A stretch of 64,000 nt of DNA from a candidate division CSSED10-310 bacterium (lineage in GTDB: Bacteria; CSSED10-310; JAFGJC01): positions 124,001 to 188,000 of the forward strand of contig JAFGLW010000007.1 of NCBI GenBank assembly GCA_016927905.1. Direction: 5' to 3'. Made by a program: the position numbers and the translations under genes. This document shows, one piece after another, positions 18,330 to 28,400 of this stretch; the stretch's first letter is position 1; every line of letters begins with the position of its first letter. Below the pieces are notes generated by a model. The model saw only the letters and a list, made by a program, of their open reading frames with translations, was not told the origin of the DNA and did not search any database.

Positions 18330-19154
18330 TCATCTTGGCAGGATAACGATGACGGCGGGTATGGGAATCTGTGCAGTCGGGATATCCAGTTCGACCGTAC
18401 CCAGACCGATTGAAAACTGCGCCTGAGCGCCCCCGTCAAGAGTCATCGCTCTGACGAGATCCAGACCCGAATCCATGAGCAATGCTGCAAACTCCCATAA
18501 AGTATACTGCCCGAAACTCACCAGGAACAAAATCCGTCCGTGCCCGTCCTCAGCCACCACAGCTCTGCGTGCCTGGTTTTCCGTCCGTTTCACCCGGGTC
18601 TTTCCGTTGTGGTCGAACAACATCAGCGACTGAACCGCTTCCAGATAAGGCGGCAATCCGCCGCCTGCATCCGATTCCTCCAGGTCAATTATCCGAGCGA
18701 GGGGCAGATCACTCTCGATCGGTTCCGCGGCAAACACCCCTTTCCACCGGTTGTGTCGAGGCGTGCCGTAATTCTGTCCGTTGGAGATCAGCCATCCCAG
18801 ATGGCGGAATTCCGGATCGAACTGCCCGGCATTGATCGCCGCAACGCTCCCGGTCTGTTTCCGCCATTGTTGTGCCGGCATCAATCTGGGGGGAATCCGG
18901 TTTTTGTAAAAATGGGTTTTGAAAGTCCATTTGCCTGGATCGATCCGGACGGCTGCAATGGCGTTCGATCCGGCACGGCAATGGTGAATTGCAAGCATTT
19001 CCGCTGTTTCGAATCCGTCCGCAACGGTGTTCCACCGGATCGGTGCGATTGCCCGATCACCGCTCCATACCGGAACGCAGCCGAACAGGCATACAAACAC
19101 CAGCCATGCTCCGACCGGATGGAAGGCGGATTGACTTTGAAAAATCACACGCAT
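18330..19154 (-). CDS. Exported phosphodiester glycosidase-like protein (NAGPA domain)
   Basis: The 274-residue protein has an N-terminal signal peptide (hydrophobic about 14-30) and a NAGPA/DUF2233-type domain. The hallmarks are the segments VAAINAGQFD and MTLDGGAQAQFSIG, together with GRILFLVSFGQYT. The family includes the enzyme that uncovers mannose-6-phosphate and bacterial enzymes acting on cell-wall phosphodiesters. The substrate here is unknown. The start is the ATG at 19154. It diverges from the large secreted protein at 19251, leaving about 96 bases for both promoters. Confidence 0.82.
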   Translation of the reverse strand: MRVIFQSQSAFHPVGAWLVFVCLFGCVPVWSGDRAIAPIRWNTVADGFETAEMLAIHHCRAGSNAIAAVRIDPGKWTFKTHFYKNRIPPRLMPAQQWRKQTGSVAAINAGQFDPEFRHLGWLISNGQNYGTPRHNRWKGVFAAEPIESDLPLARIIDLEESDAGGGLPPYLEAVQSLMLFDHNGKTRVKRTENQARRAVVAEDGHGRILFLVSFGQYTLWEFAALLMDSGLDLVRAMTLDGGAQAQFSIGLGTVELDIPTAQIPIPAVIVILPR

Positions 19155-19250
19155 AAAATTCCCAAAGAGATTTTACAGAAAAAGGGGGAGATTTCCACCC
19201 GGGGTTTGGAATGAACCGATCGGGTGCCCGGCTCTATTGAGGGAACAAAG

Positions 19251-22200
19251 ATGAAAAAAGAGTCTATCGTGACCTTTCTCCTGGGATGGTGCGCCTGTGC
19301 CGCACTCGTTCCGGCTGCCCTGGCCGGTTATTGCGATTGCGGAATCGGAACCGGAAGGCAGGCTGCCGTACCCCTGGGAATTCGCATGTTCGATGAAGAC
19401 GCGGCAGTTACCGAGGAACAGGAAGCGCTGCTGCGCCTGGAAAACGGATTGTTGAGTGAATGTCAGGATCCGGATCCGGCAGATCATTCTCCGGAAGGTT
19501 CCGGCAGGTACATGACCGATGTGATCCAGATCAATGTGGATCGGGCGGACGGTTACGCCGACCGGGACGGCTTATGGAACGACAGCGATCCCTATGTTCT
19601 GATCTGGTATCAGTTGGAGCAGGGCGGGTGGCGATATTATGGAGCATCGGCAGCGGTCAGTGGATGCAACGGGGTGGACTGCGATGCGGTTTTTCAATAC
19701 GAAGCCCGGATTGCAGTCAATCGGATCGAACTGGCTGATATTGACGTGGAGATCTGGGACGACGACGGCGGATCCTCCGCTGATGAACTGCTCGGCAAAA
19801 AAGATTTCTCCCGGGTGCCGGTCACCGGCATCGATATGGGCTGGAAACACCTGGACGATCATCCGGACTGGAGCTGCTGGTCGAAGCTGCGGATCCGGTA
19901 CGAAGACAACGGCATCGAAGATCCGGCCTGGCTGCAATTTCCCGACATCCATCCCACATCGTCCGCATATTTCCAATGGCGGATTCCGGAGGACCGGGCC
20001 GGCATACATCACAGCGAGATTTGGTTCAGCCTGGATGAAACCTACGGTGATTCCGGTGATTTGAGTTTCATGGTGTGGGGCTCCGCAAACGAATTCGTTC
20101 TGAACGATACCGAAAGCCTGGATGACGGCACTTATTTTGTTGCCGTACGATGCTTCGACAATGCCGGATATGACAGCGACTTTATCGACACCGGACAGGT
20201 GTTTCAGTGGATCGCACCGACTCCCGCCCCCCCGCCCGCAACCCCGACGTATACTCCGGCCCCCCGCACCCCGACGCCTGCACCGGGAGCTTTTGTGGTG
20301 GGAGCCATCCGGATATATGCCGATTATTTCGACGATTTGGGTGCGGGAATATACCGGGCCCGCGGGAATATCCGGATCGGCGATTACGTTACCGTTACCG
20401 GCAGTGAGGCGTTCCTGATACTGACCACCACCGGAACGCCCTGGATCAGCGGTCAGGGCGTCGTCACACTGGAGGCGATCGATACCCCGGTTTTTCTTGG
20501 GGATTTCCAACTGGACCCGGTCGCGGGACATCCCCAGTTCGGCATCATCCAGCCCGGCGAATTTACATCTCTGATCATTCAGATCCTGGGATTCATGTTC
20601 AACGGGCAACCCATCAACCTGGTGGTGAACGTCGTCGAAGGGTGGATATATTGTGAAACATTGATCGAAATCGACATTCCGGAAATCGGGTTTCACGTGA
20701 CCCATGCCGATTTTGTACTGGATTGGAAGGGGGATGTCTCCGGGACCGTGACCGGATTCAGTTTCAATGTTGCGGGTCTGGTTATTTCCTTTGATCAGGG
20801 ATATTTCAACAACCATGGAATCCATGTCGATTATTTTACGGTGGCGCTGCCGCCGGAACTGGGCGGCGGAGGGATTGAAGCCTGGGGATTGAACATCACC
20901 AGCGCGGGAATATGGTTCAACGCCGCACATATCGTTCTGCCCGTCATCCGGCTGGAGGGCGGTTTTGAAATTACGGGATTGAATCCCAATATCGGTCCGG
21001 AGGCCTGGATCGAGCATTTGAAGATCCCCTATAGCGGATACAAGTGGTGTGTGGACGGTCGGCTGCGAATTCCCGGGTTCGGGGATACCGGAGCCTGCGG
21101 CATCGAGACGACATTCTCGATCTATGGGGACCGGCTGCAGCAGGCATGCGTCAGTTTCGAAGGGTGCGGTCTTCAGATCCCGATCGGCACGACCGGGCTT
21201 TTCCTCTATAAACTGGGCGGATGCGTGACATTCAACAATCTTCCCTATCCGGATCCGTTCAACCAGTGTGCCGTCGGCACCGTTTACGACTGCAACGATC
21301 AGGTTCGCACATGCTGTAATTTTGATTTTCCGGATTCGGTGACCATCAAGCTTCTGGCCGGTCTGCAGGGAGGACCAGATATTTTCGGGTTGAAGGCGGT
21401 TCATGCCGATCCCCTTTGGCTGGATATCAACACCGGCTGGGGAGTCGGCGGCGGGGGAGTCATCCGGGCGTTCGAGAATTTCGATGTCGGTTACGGCAGA
21501 GTCTGCGCCAGTCCTTATGGAGTCCATCTGGACGGATCCGTTTCTCTGGCCATCATCCGGGGATCCTTGTATTTGATGATCACCCCCGAACATGTGGAGG
21601 GCGCTATCCGGGGCTCCGTCACAATTCCTCCGGGCGATTACTTTTTCTTCACGCTGCACGAACCGATACATCTGGGGCAGTTCCTGGTTATGCTGGGATA
21701 TTACTGGGTTCCGGAAAGTGATTTCTGGGGTGAGGGAATCTGGAGCACCTGCAGGACTTCCCACTGCTCGGGCTGGAAATACGGAGTGCTCTATTCCCAC
21801 GAAGTTTTCGGGCAGATCCTGGCCATCGCGGTCGATCAGAACATGAACTTCTATGCATGGATCGATCTGAATTTCTTCGGATGGATGGCGGTTAATCCCG
21901 ACGGAAGCATCGAAACGGACGGCGATGTTTTCCTTGTGAATCAGATGGAGAAAAGCGAAAACGGCGCTGAAATCCCCGTCGATGTGCCTCAGGGCGTCCA
22001 CCGTTCCATGTTCACGCTGAATTACGATGGCGGCAATCCATCGGTCAGTCTGATGGCTCCGGACGGGACGGTGATCGACCCGTGGACGGCCGACAACATT
22101 TCGTCCTTTTATGGAGAACGGGATGGATGGCGGTTTTTCTCCATCAGGAACCCCCAACCGGGCGTCTGGTACTTCCTGCTCACGGAAATGGAAGGTGTCC

Positions 22201-23915
22201 GATCCTACCGGGCACAGCTGCTCAGAGGGAACGAACCACCCAGCATCGAAATCGAGTCGGTCAGAATTGAAAACACGCGGGCGAGCATTGCCTGGACCGG
22301 CGACGACCCGGAAGATCCCGCACGGGTCAGCCTGTTCTATGATACCGACAACCGGAATGCCGACGGGATCCCAATCGCCCTGTCGCTGGGTGCCTCCCCG
22401 GAAGATCAGGTCACCTACTGGGATCTGACCGGAATACCTACAGGTAAATATTACCTCTACGCCAAAATCGAAGACGGCAGGAACGCACCGGTCATTAGCT
22501 ATTACTCCGAAGCAATCGCCGTCACCGACACGGTCCCGCCATACGCCCCCGGAAATCTGGAAGGCAATCCCGGCGACGGGCTGATCCACCTTTGGTGGGA
22601 TGAGTCCTCCGACCGGGATATCGCATTTTACGAAATCCGGTATAACCGGATCGACGGGACGAATTCCGGGACGATTCGAACAGCCGGAACGGATGTATAT
22701 GTGGACGGGCTGGAAAACAACATTCCCTGCCGGTTTGTCGCCGTCGCTGTCGACCTGTCCGGGAATACCAGTTCTCAGTCCAACGAACTGGTGATGGAAC
22801 CGGACCGGGCGGGAGATCTCATGCCGCCGGATGCGGTTCCGGGCCTGCAGGCGGTCAGCAGTGAAGACGGCCGTGTCATTCAGTTGAAATGGGAGGCTTC
22901 CACGGCTCCGGATCTGAGTCACTACCTCATTTCCTATGGAACCATTTATGGGCTGTATCACGGAACCGAAGCCGACCAAGGCGTTTCACCCATCCGGATA
23001 TCCGGGACCCGGACGGAATGTCCGATCAGCGGTCTGACCCCCGGAACGGTATATCATTTCTCCATCCAGGCGATGGATACGTCCGGGAACATTTCGGATC
23101 CGGGCGGAGACATCTCCGTGACGCTGGTTTCCAGCCAGGATACGGATTCGGACGGTATGCCGGATGACTGGGAATCCCGGTACTGGGCATCGATCGATCG
23201 AACACCGGAAACCGATGCTGACGGAGACGGCATATCCAACATCATGGAATACCGGACCGGTACCAATCCCCGGGTCGCGGATACTGATCATGATCGCATC
23301 CCGGACGGACTGGATCTTAATCCGACCCGATTCCTGGATCATGATTCCGACGGGCTGGGGGACGATTGGGAAGTATATTACAATGCGGGCAACGCGGAAG
23401 CCGATCAGGACGGGGACATGCTGATCAACCTGCAGGAATTCATGCTGAGAACCAATCCCAACGACCGGGACAGCGACCGGGACGGTATCGAGGACGGTGT
23501 GGAGTTTGAAAACGGCAGTGATCCGGCCGATCCCGATGATCCCAATCCCAGATGCACGGATACCGGTGTCAAACTGGAGATGCCATCGCATTTCTACCAT
23601 CCCGGCGATCCATGCCGGCTCAATGCAATCTTGTGCAACTCCCACGAAATCCCCGTTCCGGACATCCAGTTCTTCGCCGTTCTCGAAGCCTACGGCGCCT
23701 ATTTCTTTGCTCCCGGCTGGACGGCGGAGCTGGATTACTGGACGGTTGGGATCGATCCCGGACCGCATGTATTTTCAATTATTCCGGAATTCTCATGGCC
23801 CGGAAACGTCGGGTCGGCGGATGGTCTGACTTTCTATGGCATACTCACCGATCCGGTGATGCAGCAGGTGATCGGCAGCTATGATGCGTGGACTTTCGGC
23901 TGGAGTTCCGGGTAG
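19251..23915 (+). CDS. Giant secreted multidomain protein with shared C-terminal domain
   Basis: The 1554-residue protein starts with a signal peptide (to about residue 28). It then has a C2-like domain with acidic loops (about 87-205), an Ig-like segment, a Pro/Thr linker (about 320-346) and a long beta-rich region (about 347-950) with many Gly and paired Cys that I cannot assign. A pre-peptidase-like domain follows (about 910-1000), then two fibronectin type III domains (about 1090-1190 and 1190-1295), thrombospondin type 3-like Asp-rich calcium repeats (about 1296-1434) and a C-terminal domain (about 1437-1554) ending in WTFGW. That last domain recurs in two other proteins of this window. 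The ATG at 19251 has GAGGG upstream. I infer a surface or extracellular adhesin-like role, with no enzyme identified. Confidence 0.8.
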   Translation: MKKESIVTFLLGWCACAALVPAALAGYCDCGIGTGRQAAVPLGIRMFDEDAAVTEEQEALLRLENGLLSECQDPDPADHSPEGSGRYMTDVIQINVDRADGYADRDGLWNDSDPYVLIWYQLEQGGWRYYGASAAVSGCNGVDCDAVFQYEARIAVNRIELADIDVEIWDDDGGSSADELLGKKDFSRVPVTGIDMGWKHLDDHPDWSCWSKLRIRYEDNGIEDPAWLQFPDIHPTSSAYFQWRIPEDRAGIHHSEIWFSLDETYGDSGDLSFMVWGSANEFVLNDTESLDDGTYFVAVRCFDNAGYDSDFIDTGQVFQWIAPTPAPPPATPTYTPAPRTPTPAPGAFVVGAIRIYADYFDDLGAGIYRARGNIRIGDYVTVTGSEAFLILTTTGTPWISGQGVVTLEAIDTPVFLGDFQLDPVAGHPQFGIIQPGEFTSLIIQILGFMFNGQPINLVVNVVEGWIYCETLIEIDIPEIGFHVTHADFVLDWKGDVSGTVTGFSFNVAGLVISFDQGYFNNHGIHVDYFTVALPPELGGGGIEAWGLNITSAGIWFNAAHIVLPVIRLEGGFEITGLNPNIGPEAWIEHLKIPYSGYKWCVDGRLRIPGFGDTGACGIETTFSIYGDRLQQACVSFEGCGLQIPIGTTGLFLYKLGGCVTFNNLPYPDPFNQCAVGTVYDCNDQVRTCCNFDFPDSVTIKLLAGLQGGPDIFGLKAVHADPLWLDINTGWGVGGGGVIRAFENFDVGYGRVCASPYGVHLDGSVSLAIIRGSLYLMITPEHVEGAIRGSVTIPPGDYFFFTLHEPIHLGQFLVMLGYYWVPESDFWGEGIWSTCRTSHCSGWKYGVLYSHEVFGQILAIAVDQNMNFYAWIDLNFFGWMAVNPDGSIETDGDVFLVNQMEKSENGAEIPVDVPQGVHRSMFTLNYDGGNPSVSLMAPDGTVIDPWTADNISSFYGERDGWRFFSIRNPQPGVWYFLLTEMEGVRSYRAQLLRGNEPPSIEIESVRIENTRASIAWTGDDPEDPARVSLFYDTDNRNADGIPIALSLGASPEDQVTYWDLTGIPTGKYYLYAKIEDGRNAPVISYYSEAIAVTDTVPPYAPGNLEGNPGDGLIHLWWDESSDRDIAFYEIRYNRIDGTNSGTIRTAGTDVYVDGLENNIPCRFVAVAVDLSGNTSSQSNELVMEPDRAGDLMPPDAVPGLQAVSSEDGRVIQLKWEASTAPDLSHYLISYGTIYGLYHGTEADQGVSPIRISGTRTECPISGLTPGTVYHFSIQAMDTSGNISDPGGDISVTLVSSQDTDSDGMPDDWESRYWASIDRTPETDADGDGISNIMEYRTGTNPRVADTDHDRIPDGLDLNPTRFLDHDSDGLGDDWEVYYNAGNAEADQDGDMLINLQEFMLRTNPNDRDSDRDGIEDGVEFENGSDPADPDDPNPRCTDTGVKLEMPSHFYHPGDPCRLNAILCNSHEIPVPDIQFFAVLEAYGAYFFAPGWTAELDYWTVGIDPGPHVFSIIPEFSWPGNVGSADGLTFYGILTDPVMQQVIGSYDAWTFGWSSG

Positions 23916-23918
23916 GAA

Positions 23919-24425
23919 TCAGTAATCCCTCCTGGGCAGCTGCAATCGGCGTCGGAGAAGGACGAATGCGGTGGCAGCCGGGATGATGAATATCAGATCT
24001 CTGACGATGTCACAGGCCGTGCGGATCCTGATTTTCGACGTGTCGATCATGTCCGGGCGACCCCGGGAAACCCAGTCGGCGAACAGTTCACACCAGTCAC
24101 CTTTCGCGCTGAAACAACCGCAGGTGAAATCGATCCCCCGGATCAGGTTGATCGTCAGGACAATCACGAACACCGACAGAATGGCAACCAGGCCGAATGC
24201 GGCACCCCTCGGCAGGAATCCCGCGATCAGGCTCAGTCCCAGAACCAGCTCCATGTAGGGCAGAACGATGGCGATCAGATTGATCAGAACACCCGGCAGC
24301 ATCCGGTAGTGATAAATATCGCTGGCCATCTGACACGGGTCCATGATCTTGTGAACGCTCGCATAAACAAAGATCAATCCGATAAACCATCGACAGCCCA
24401 GCTCGATCACCGACCGGAAGTTCAT
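23919..24425 (-). CDS. MauE/DoxX-like membrane protein
   Basis: The 168-residue protein has four hydrophobic segments (about 9-27, 48-66, 72-92, 138-156) and the pattern of the MauE/DoxX family, including FIGLIFVYASVHKI and a cysteine pair in FTCGCFSAKGDWC. MauE-type proteins are linked to disulfide or thiol handling in the envelope. The start overlaps the stop of the upstream rhodanese gene by four bases, so they are co-translated and probably work together on periplasmic sulfur or thiol chemistry. Confidence 0.8.
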   Translation of the reverse strand: MNFRSVIELGCRWFIGLIFVYASVHKIMDPCQMASDIYHYRMLPGVLINLIAIVLPYMELVLGLSLIAGFLPRGAAFGLVAILSVFVIVLTINLIRGIDFTCGCFSAKGDWCELFADWVSRGRPDMIDTSKIRIRTACDIVRDLIFIIPAATAFVLLRRRLQLPRRDY

Positions 24426-24919
24426 GGTTCGACTCCGCCCTTTACAGGTCGACCTGCAGCCACCCAGCCTTCATAACCGGCAGAATATATCCTGACATTC
24501 TGATAGCCGAATGGTTCCAGATTTTTCGACAGCTCATGTGAATCGGTGCAACCGATGCCGCTGCAATAGATGACAATCTGTTTCCCGGTCGGATACCGGG
24601 CCAGAAAATCCGGAAGATATTCTTCGAACTGCTCCAGGGGAAACGAGATGGCCCGTGAAATGTGGCTGGCGATGTAATCCTGTTCCGGCCGGGCATCGAC
24701 GAAAAGGATATTCGCTGGATCGATATAAGCAGTCAGTATTTCTTCATCCGAAATTTCGGAGGTCCTGGGCGCACAGGGTCCACCGGCATGCAGAATGCCT
24801 TCGGCGGGATCCCAATTGCCGAACAGTGGTATGCCGACAGGTGACACCACATTCGCCAGCAGCCCGATCAGAACCGATAATGACATCAGAATAATCATTT
24901 CAATCACTGAACGACTCAT
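24422..24919 (-). CDS. Membrane-anchored rhodanese-like protein
   Basis: The 165-residue protein has an N-terminal signal anchor (about 6-28) and one rhodanese domain (about 55-160) that should face the periplasm. The active-site loop is YCSGIGCTDS, with the catalytic Cys first and a second Cys five residues on. The CDC25-like motif LFVDARPEQDYIASHI is also present. It may carry sulfane sulfur or reduce a thiol partner. The MauE-like gene is coupled directly downstream. The C25 peptidase and VOC genes lie upstream on the same strand, 154 bases away. Confidence 0.85.
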   Translation of the reverse strand: MSRSVIEMIILMSLSVLIGLLANVVSPVGIPLFGNWDPAEGILHAGGPCAPRTSEISDEEILTAYIDPANILFVDARPEQDYIASHISRAISFPLEQFEEYLPDFLARYPTGKQIVIYCSGIGCTDSHELSKNLEPFGYQNVRIYSAGYEGWVAAGRPVKGGVEP

Positions 24920-25073
24920 TGTACCTCAATATCCTTGCTCTTGATCCACCCCGGTGCTCAATCGATCCGCAACGTCAGCCGGACCCGAGTTCCTCGAAAA
25001 TTAACCCAATCTCCCCGACTTTGCAACTCCCCCGGAATCAGGACTCCCGATCCACTCCGATCCGGGTCCGATG

Positions 25074-25451
25074 TCAGGAGGCTTTCAGTTCATAAAGGTT
25101 CCCGAATGAATCCACAATGAACACCACTTCGCCGGTCTCGCGCCGGTACCTGCGGATTTCAAATCCGGAGGACTCGGCTCGGCGGATGGTTGCTTCCATA
25201 TCCGATACCGAGATGCACAGGTGATCGAACCAGGCGGGTTTGACCGGAATTTCGGCAATGATGAAAACCTCCAGCCGGGCATTACCCATGTCATAAACAC
25301 AGACTTCCGCAGCCCGGTCATACCCGAATAGGGCATTCAATATCTCAGGTTCGATATGGAACGCATACAGCTTTTTAAATCCGAACAGATTCTCGAAAAT
25401 GATCCCGGCAGCCTCTTCGGATCCGACCGTGATACCCGCGTGGACCAGCAT
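25074..25451 (-). CDS. VOC/glyoxalase-fold protein
   Basis: The 125-residue protein has the vicinal oxygen chelate fold. Two beta-alpha-beta-beta-beta units are visible, with WFDHLCISVSDMEATIRRAE in the second and a C-terminal VVFIVDSFGNLYEL motif that carries the metal-ligand Glu of the family. The function could be an isomerase, a dioxygenase or drug binding. The start ATG overlaps the stop of the giant C25 peptidase gene (TGATG), so it is translationally coupled to a secreted protease, which is an odd pairing with no known meaning. Confidence 0.8.
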   Translation of the reverse strand: MLVHAGITVGSEEAAGIIFENLFGFKKLYAFHIEPEILNALFGYDRAAEVCVYDMGNARLEVFIIAEIPVKPAWFDHLCISVSDMEATIRRAESSGFEIRRYRRETGEVVFIVDSFGNLYELKAS

Positions 25452-28400
25452 CAGTGAAATCCCCAGACGATGACCTGCACATCGCCGATCAGATCCCAGG
25501 ATCCCATATCAAACAAGGCTCCGATGAATTCCAAATCCGGTGTATCACCGGTGCCGGCAGGCCAGTCGAAACGGAGAATTTCTTCCGAGATCATCGAACC
25601 GGGATCCAGATGCAACCGCTTGAAATTCAGCGACCGGGTTATTTCACACCAGGAAGGCCAGCACCAGTAATCGCCGTATACACCCAGCAGCACATAAACA
25701 TCACAATCGAAAGGTTCCGCTTCGGGATTGAACACCGAATAATGCAGATAAAATTCTTCGCCCGGCCACAGATCCGTATCCTCCAGAATCAACCTCATGC
25801 CCCGGTCCGGCAGAGCTGTCGGTGAAGCTGATGCCGTGACCATCGGCGATTGGGTCGGCTGTGCAGTCCCGGTAGGCGGTGGCGGTATGGTGGCGGTGGG
25901 GGGTGCGGGGGAGTTCGTGACAGAGGAAGCGGGCGTGGGTGTCAGGGTCGGCTCGGGTGTGGCAGTCGGCGGAACCGGTGTGCTGGTGGGCGGTACCAGT
26001 GTAGCGGTGGGTGGAACCGGCGTGGTGGTGGGTGGAACCGATGTGCTGGTCGGTGGCACCGGTGTGGCGGTGGGCGGTACCAGTGTGGCGGTGGGTGGAA
26101 CCGATGTGCTGGTCGGTGGCACCGGTGTGCTGGTGGGCGGTACCAGTGTGGCGGTGGGGGGAACCGATGTGCTGGTCGGTGGCACCGGTGTGGCGGTAGG
26201 TTGGGGAATGCTGCTGTCCGCCCAGATTTCAACATCGTCGATATTCCACCCGCAGTAAGTGACGGAACCGTCGGTGGTTCCCATCACCCAGCGCATGAAT
26301 ACCGTTTCCTGACCGTCGGCGACAGCGGAAACATCGAATGACTGTGGAATCCAGTCGGGATCGGTAAAACTGCTTCCGGAATGATCCCAGATTGTCACCC
26401 AGTCGGATCCGTCGGCCGATATTCTGAACGACGCATGATCCCACTGGCTGCTTTCTACGCCCAGCCATCGCATAAACCGGATTTCGACCGATGAAAAATT
26501 GGTGCAGTCGACAGGTTCGGATGTCAGGGATGTTTCGGGCAGATTGTCTTCATATTCGCCATACAGGTTGTAACCATACACGTTCTGACCGGTGTAGCCG
26601 GATGAGGGATCACCGTCGTTGCCTGCCGGAACGCCGTAATTCCACAGGCCTTCCGTCGACCATCCCGGATCGGTGTCCAGATTCCAGAAACAGCGCCGGG
26701 CAAATGTGGAGGTTGTGATGTCCAGTTCAAATACCAGGGTGACGGCATGAGTGTCGGAATCCAAATCGAGTGTTATCCGGATGATGGTGTGGTCGGGTGT
26801 TCCGGGATCGGAGGTCAGTGTGAAATAGGGGTCGATGCAGGCACCGCTCCCGCCGGGTCCGATATCCGGAAATTCCGCATCGGGATCATCCAGCGTGACA
26901 AACCCGGGTTGATCCGTCGACACGACACCGGTGATGTTCACCGCAACCTGGCGACCCTGGTTCTGGATGATCGGTACCAGGCGGACCGTTTCGCCCGGGT
27001 CCCAGATTCCATCCCCGTCTCCCGATCCGGTGTTGTCGATCACTCCCACGGCGTCGAACACCAGAAGCGGGGCGACCGCTTCCTCGATGAATGACGCCGA
27101 TCCGCTGGTTTCGCTGCAGGTCCAGTTGAGCGTGAAGGAGATTCTGTCGGTGTCGGAGGCCGTTTTCGTCAGGTGGAAATGAAACGGTGTCAGCGATGCT
27201 CCGGTTCCGCCCTGGGGAATATCGACGAATCCGGCGGTGTCCGTTTCGATGAGTATGGACGGGTAATCGGTGGTCAGAACGGCCGATACGGCGGTTGCAT
27301 CCAGACCGACGTTGCGCAGGGTAACCGGCATGTCGATGGGTTCCAGGGGGTTGATGAACCCGTTGTTGTTCCCGGCGGAGTCGTCGATCTCATGCTGGTG
27401 GTGAATCAGAATCGGGACATTGCAGGGAGCCGGATAGGATACCTCCACGTTGTCGATGTTCCATCCTCCCACGGAACCCGTGCCGGCCGGACCCATCGTC
27501 CAGCGGATATAAACTTCGGATTTCCCGTCCGCGTAAGGGGAGATGTCACAGATAACTTCAGCCCACCGGTATTCATAGAAGTTGCTTGCCGGATTCTCAT
27601 AAATTACCGTCCAGTTGGAGCCATCCGTGGAGATAGCGATGCTGGCTTCATCCTGTTCGTTGGCATCCACTGCCAGCCAGCGGTTGAACCGGAGCCGGGT
27701 ACCCATCGCGGCCGAACAGTCCAGGGGCGGGGTTATCAGGTGATAGGCTGACCCGCCCTGATAGGCTCCGTTCAGATTCGTGCCGTACACGTTCGGTCCG
27801 TCCACTCCCGATTCGGGATCGTGTCCCGGGCCAGATGGCAGACCCGACGGATGCCCCCATTCCCAGTCGCCGCCGGTGATGGTCCATCCCGGATCGGTAT
27901 CCATCGGTTCCGATAAGACAAATATCCGGACCATCGTGGTCGCAGCATGATAAGATCCGGAATTGTCGTCGATGTCCGAATTGCCCGCATCATCGGTTGA
28001 CATCACGTAGAAGTAATAATCCAGACACTGCTCCAGGCCGTCGATGATAACCTGATGATCTTTTGTCAGCTCGTCTAAACAGGCTTCCTGGGCCGACGGT
28101 GGCGTCTGGGTGTCGTAAACGACCCGGCTGTCCGACGGTTCATCGGTGTTCCAGGTAATGCGGATCTGATGATCGTCGATGTGGGTGATCTGAACATTGG
28201 TGATGACCGGATCGGTGAAATCGGCGACCGCGGTGTCGGTAACCGGCACATTGAAACCTCCGAATCCGTCGCCGGCATCGATATAGGTCACGGTGATCAC
28301 ATCCATCTCCTGCAGATCGAGCTGCCCGTTTCCCGGCGCATAAGCGCTCGCTCCCGCCGGCAAAAATCCCTGAAATACGCAGGTGTTCGGGCCGGTTTCA

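Noticed and set aside
19572-22979. Open frame of 1135 codons on the minus strand opposite the giant secreted protein
   Set aside because: It is a shadow of the plus-strand gene: the opposite frame has clear domains, a signal peptide and a ribosome site, while this one has no recognisable motif. Codon bias of the true gene keeps the antisense frame free of stops.
25797-26258. Plus-strand frame encoding a Gly/Val repeat protein (VGGTG units)
   Set aside because: It is only the antisense reading of the VPPT linker repeat in the C25 peptidase gene and has no ribosome site.
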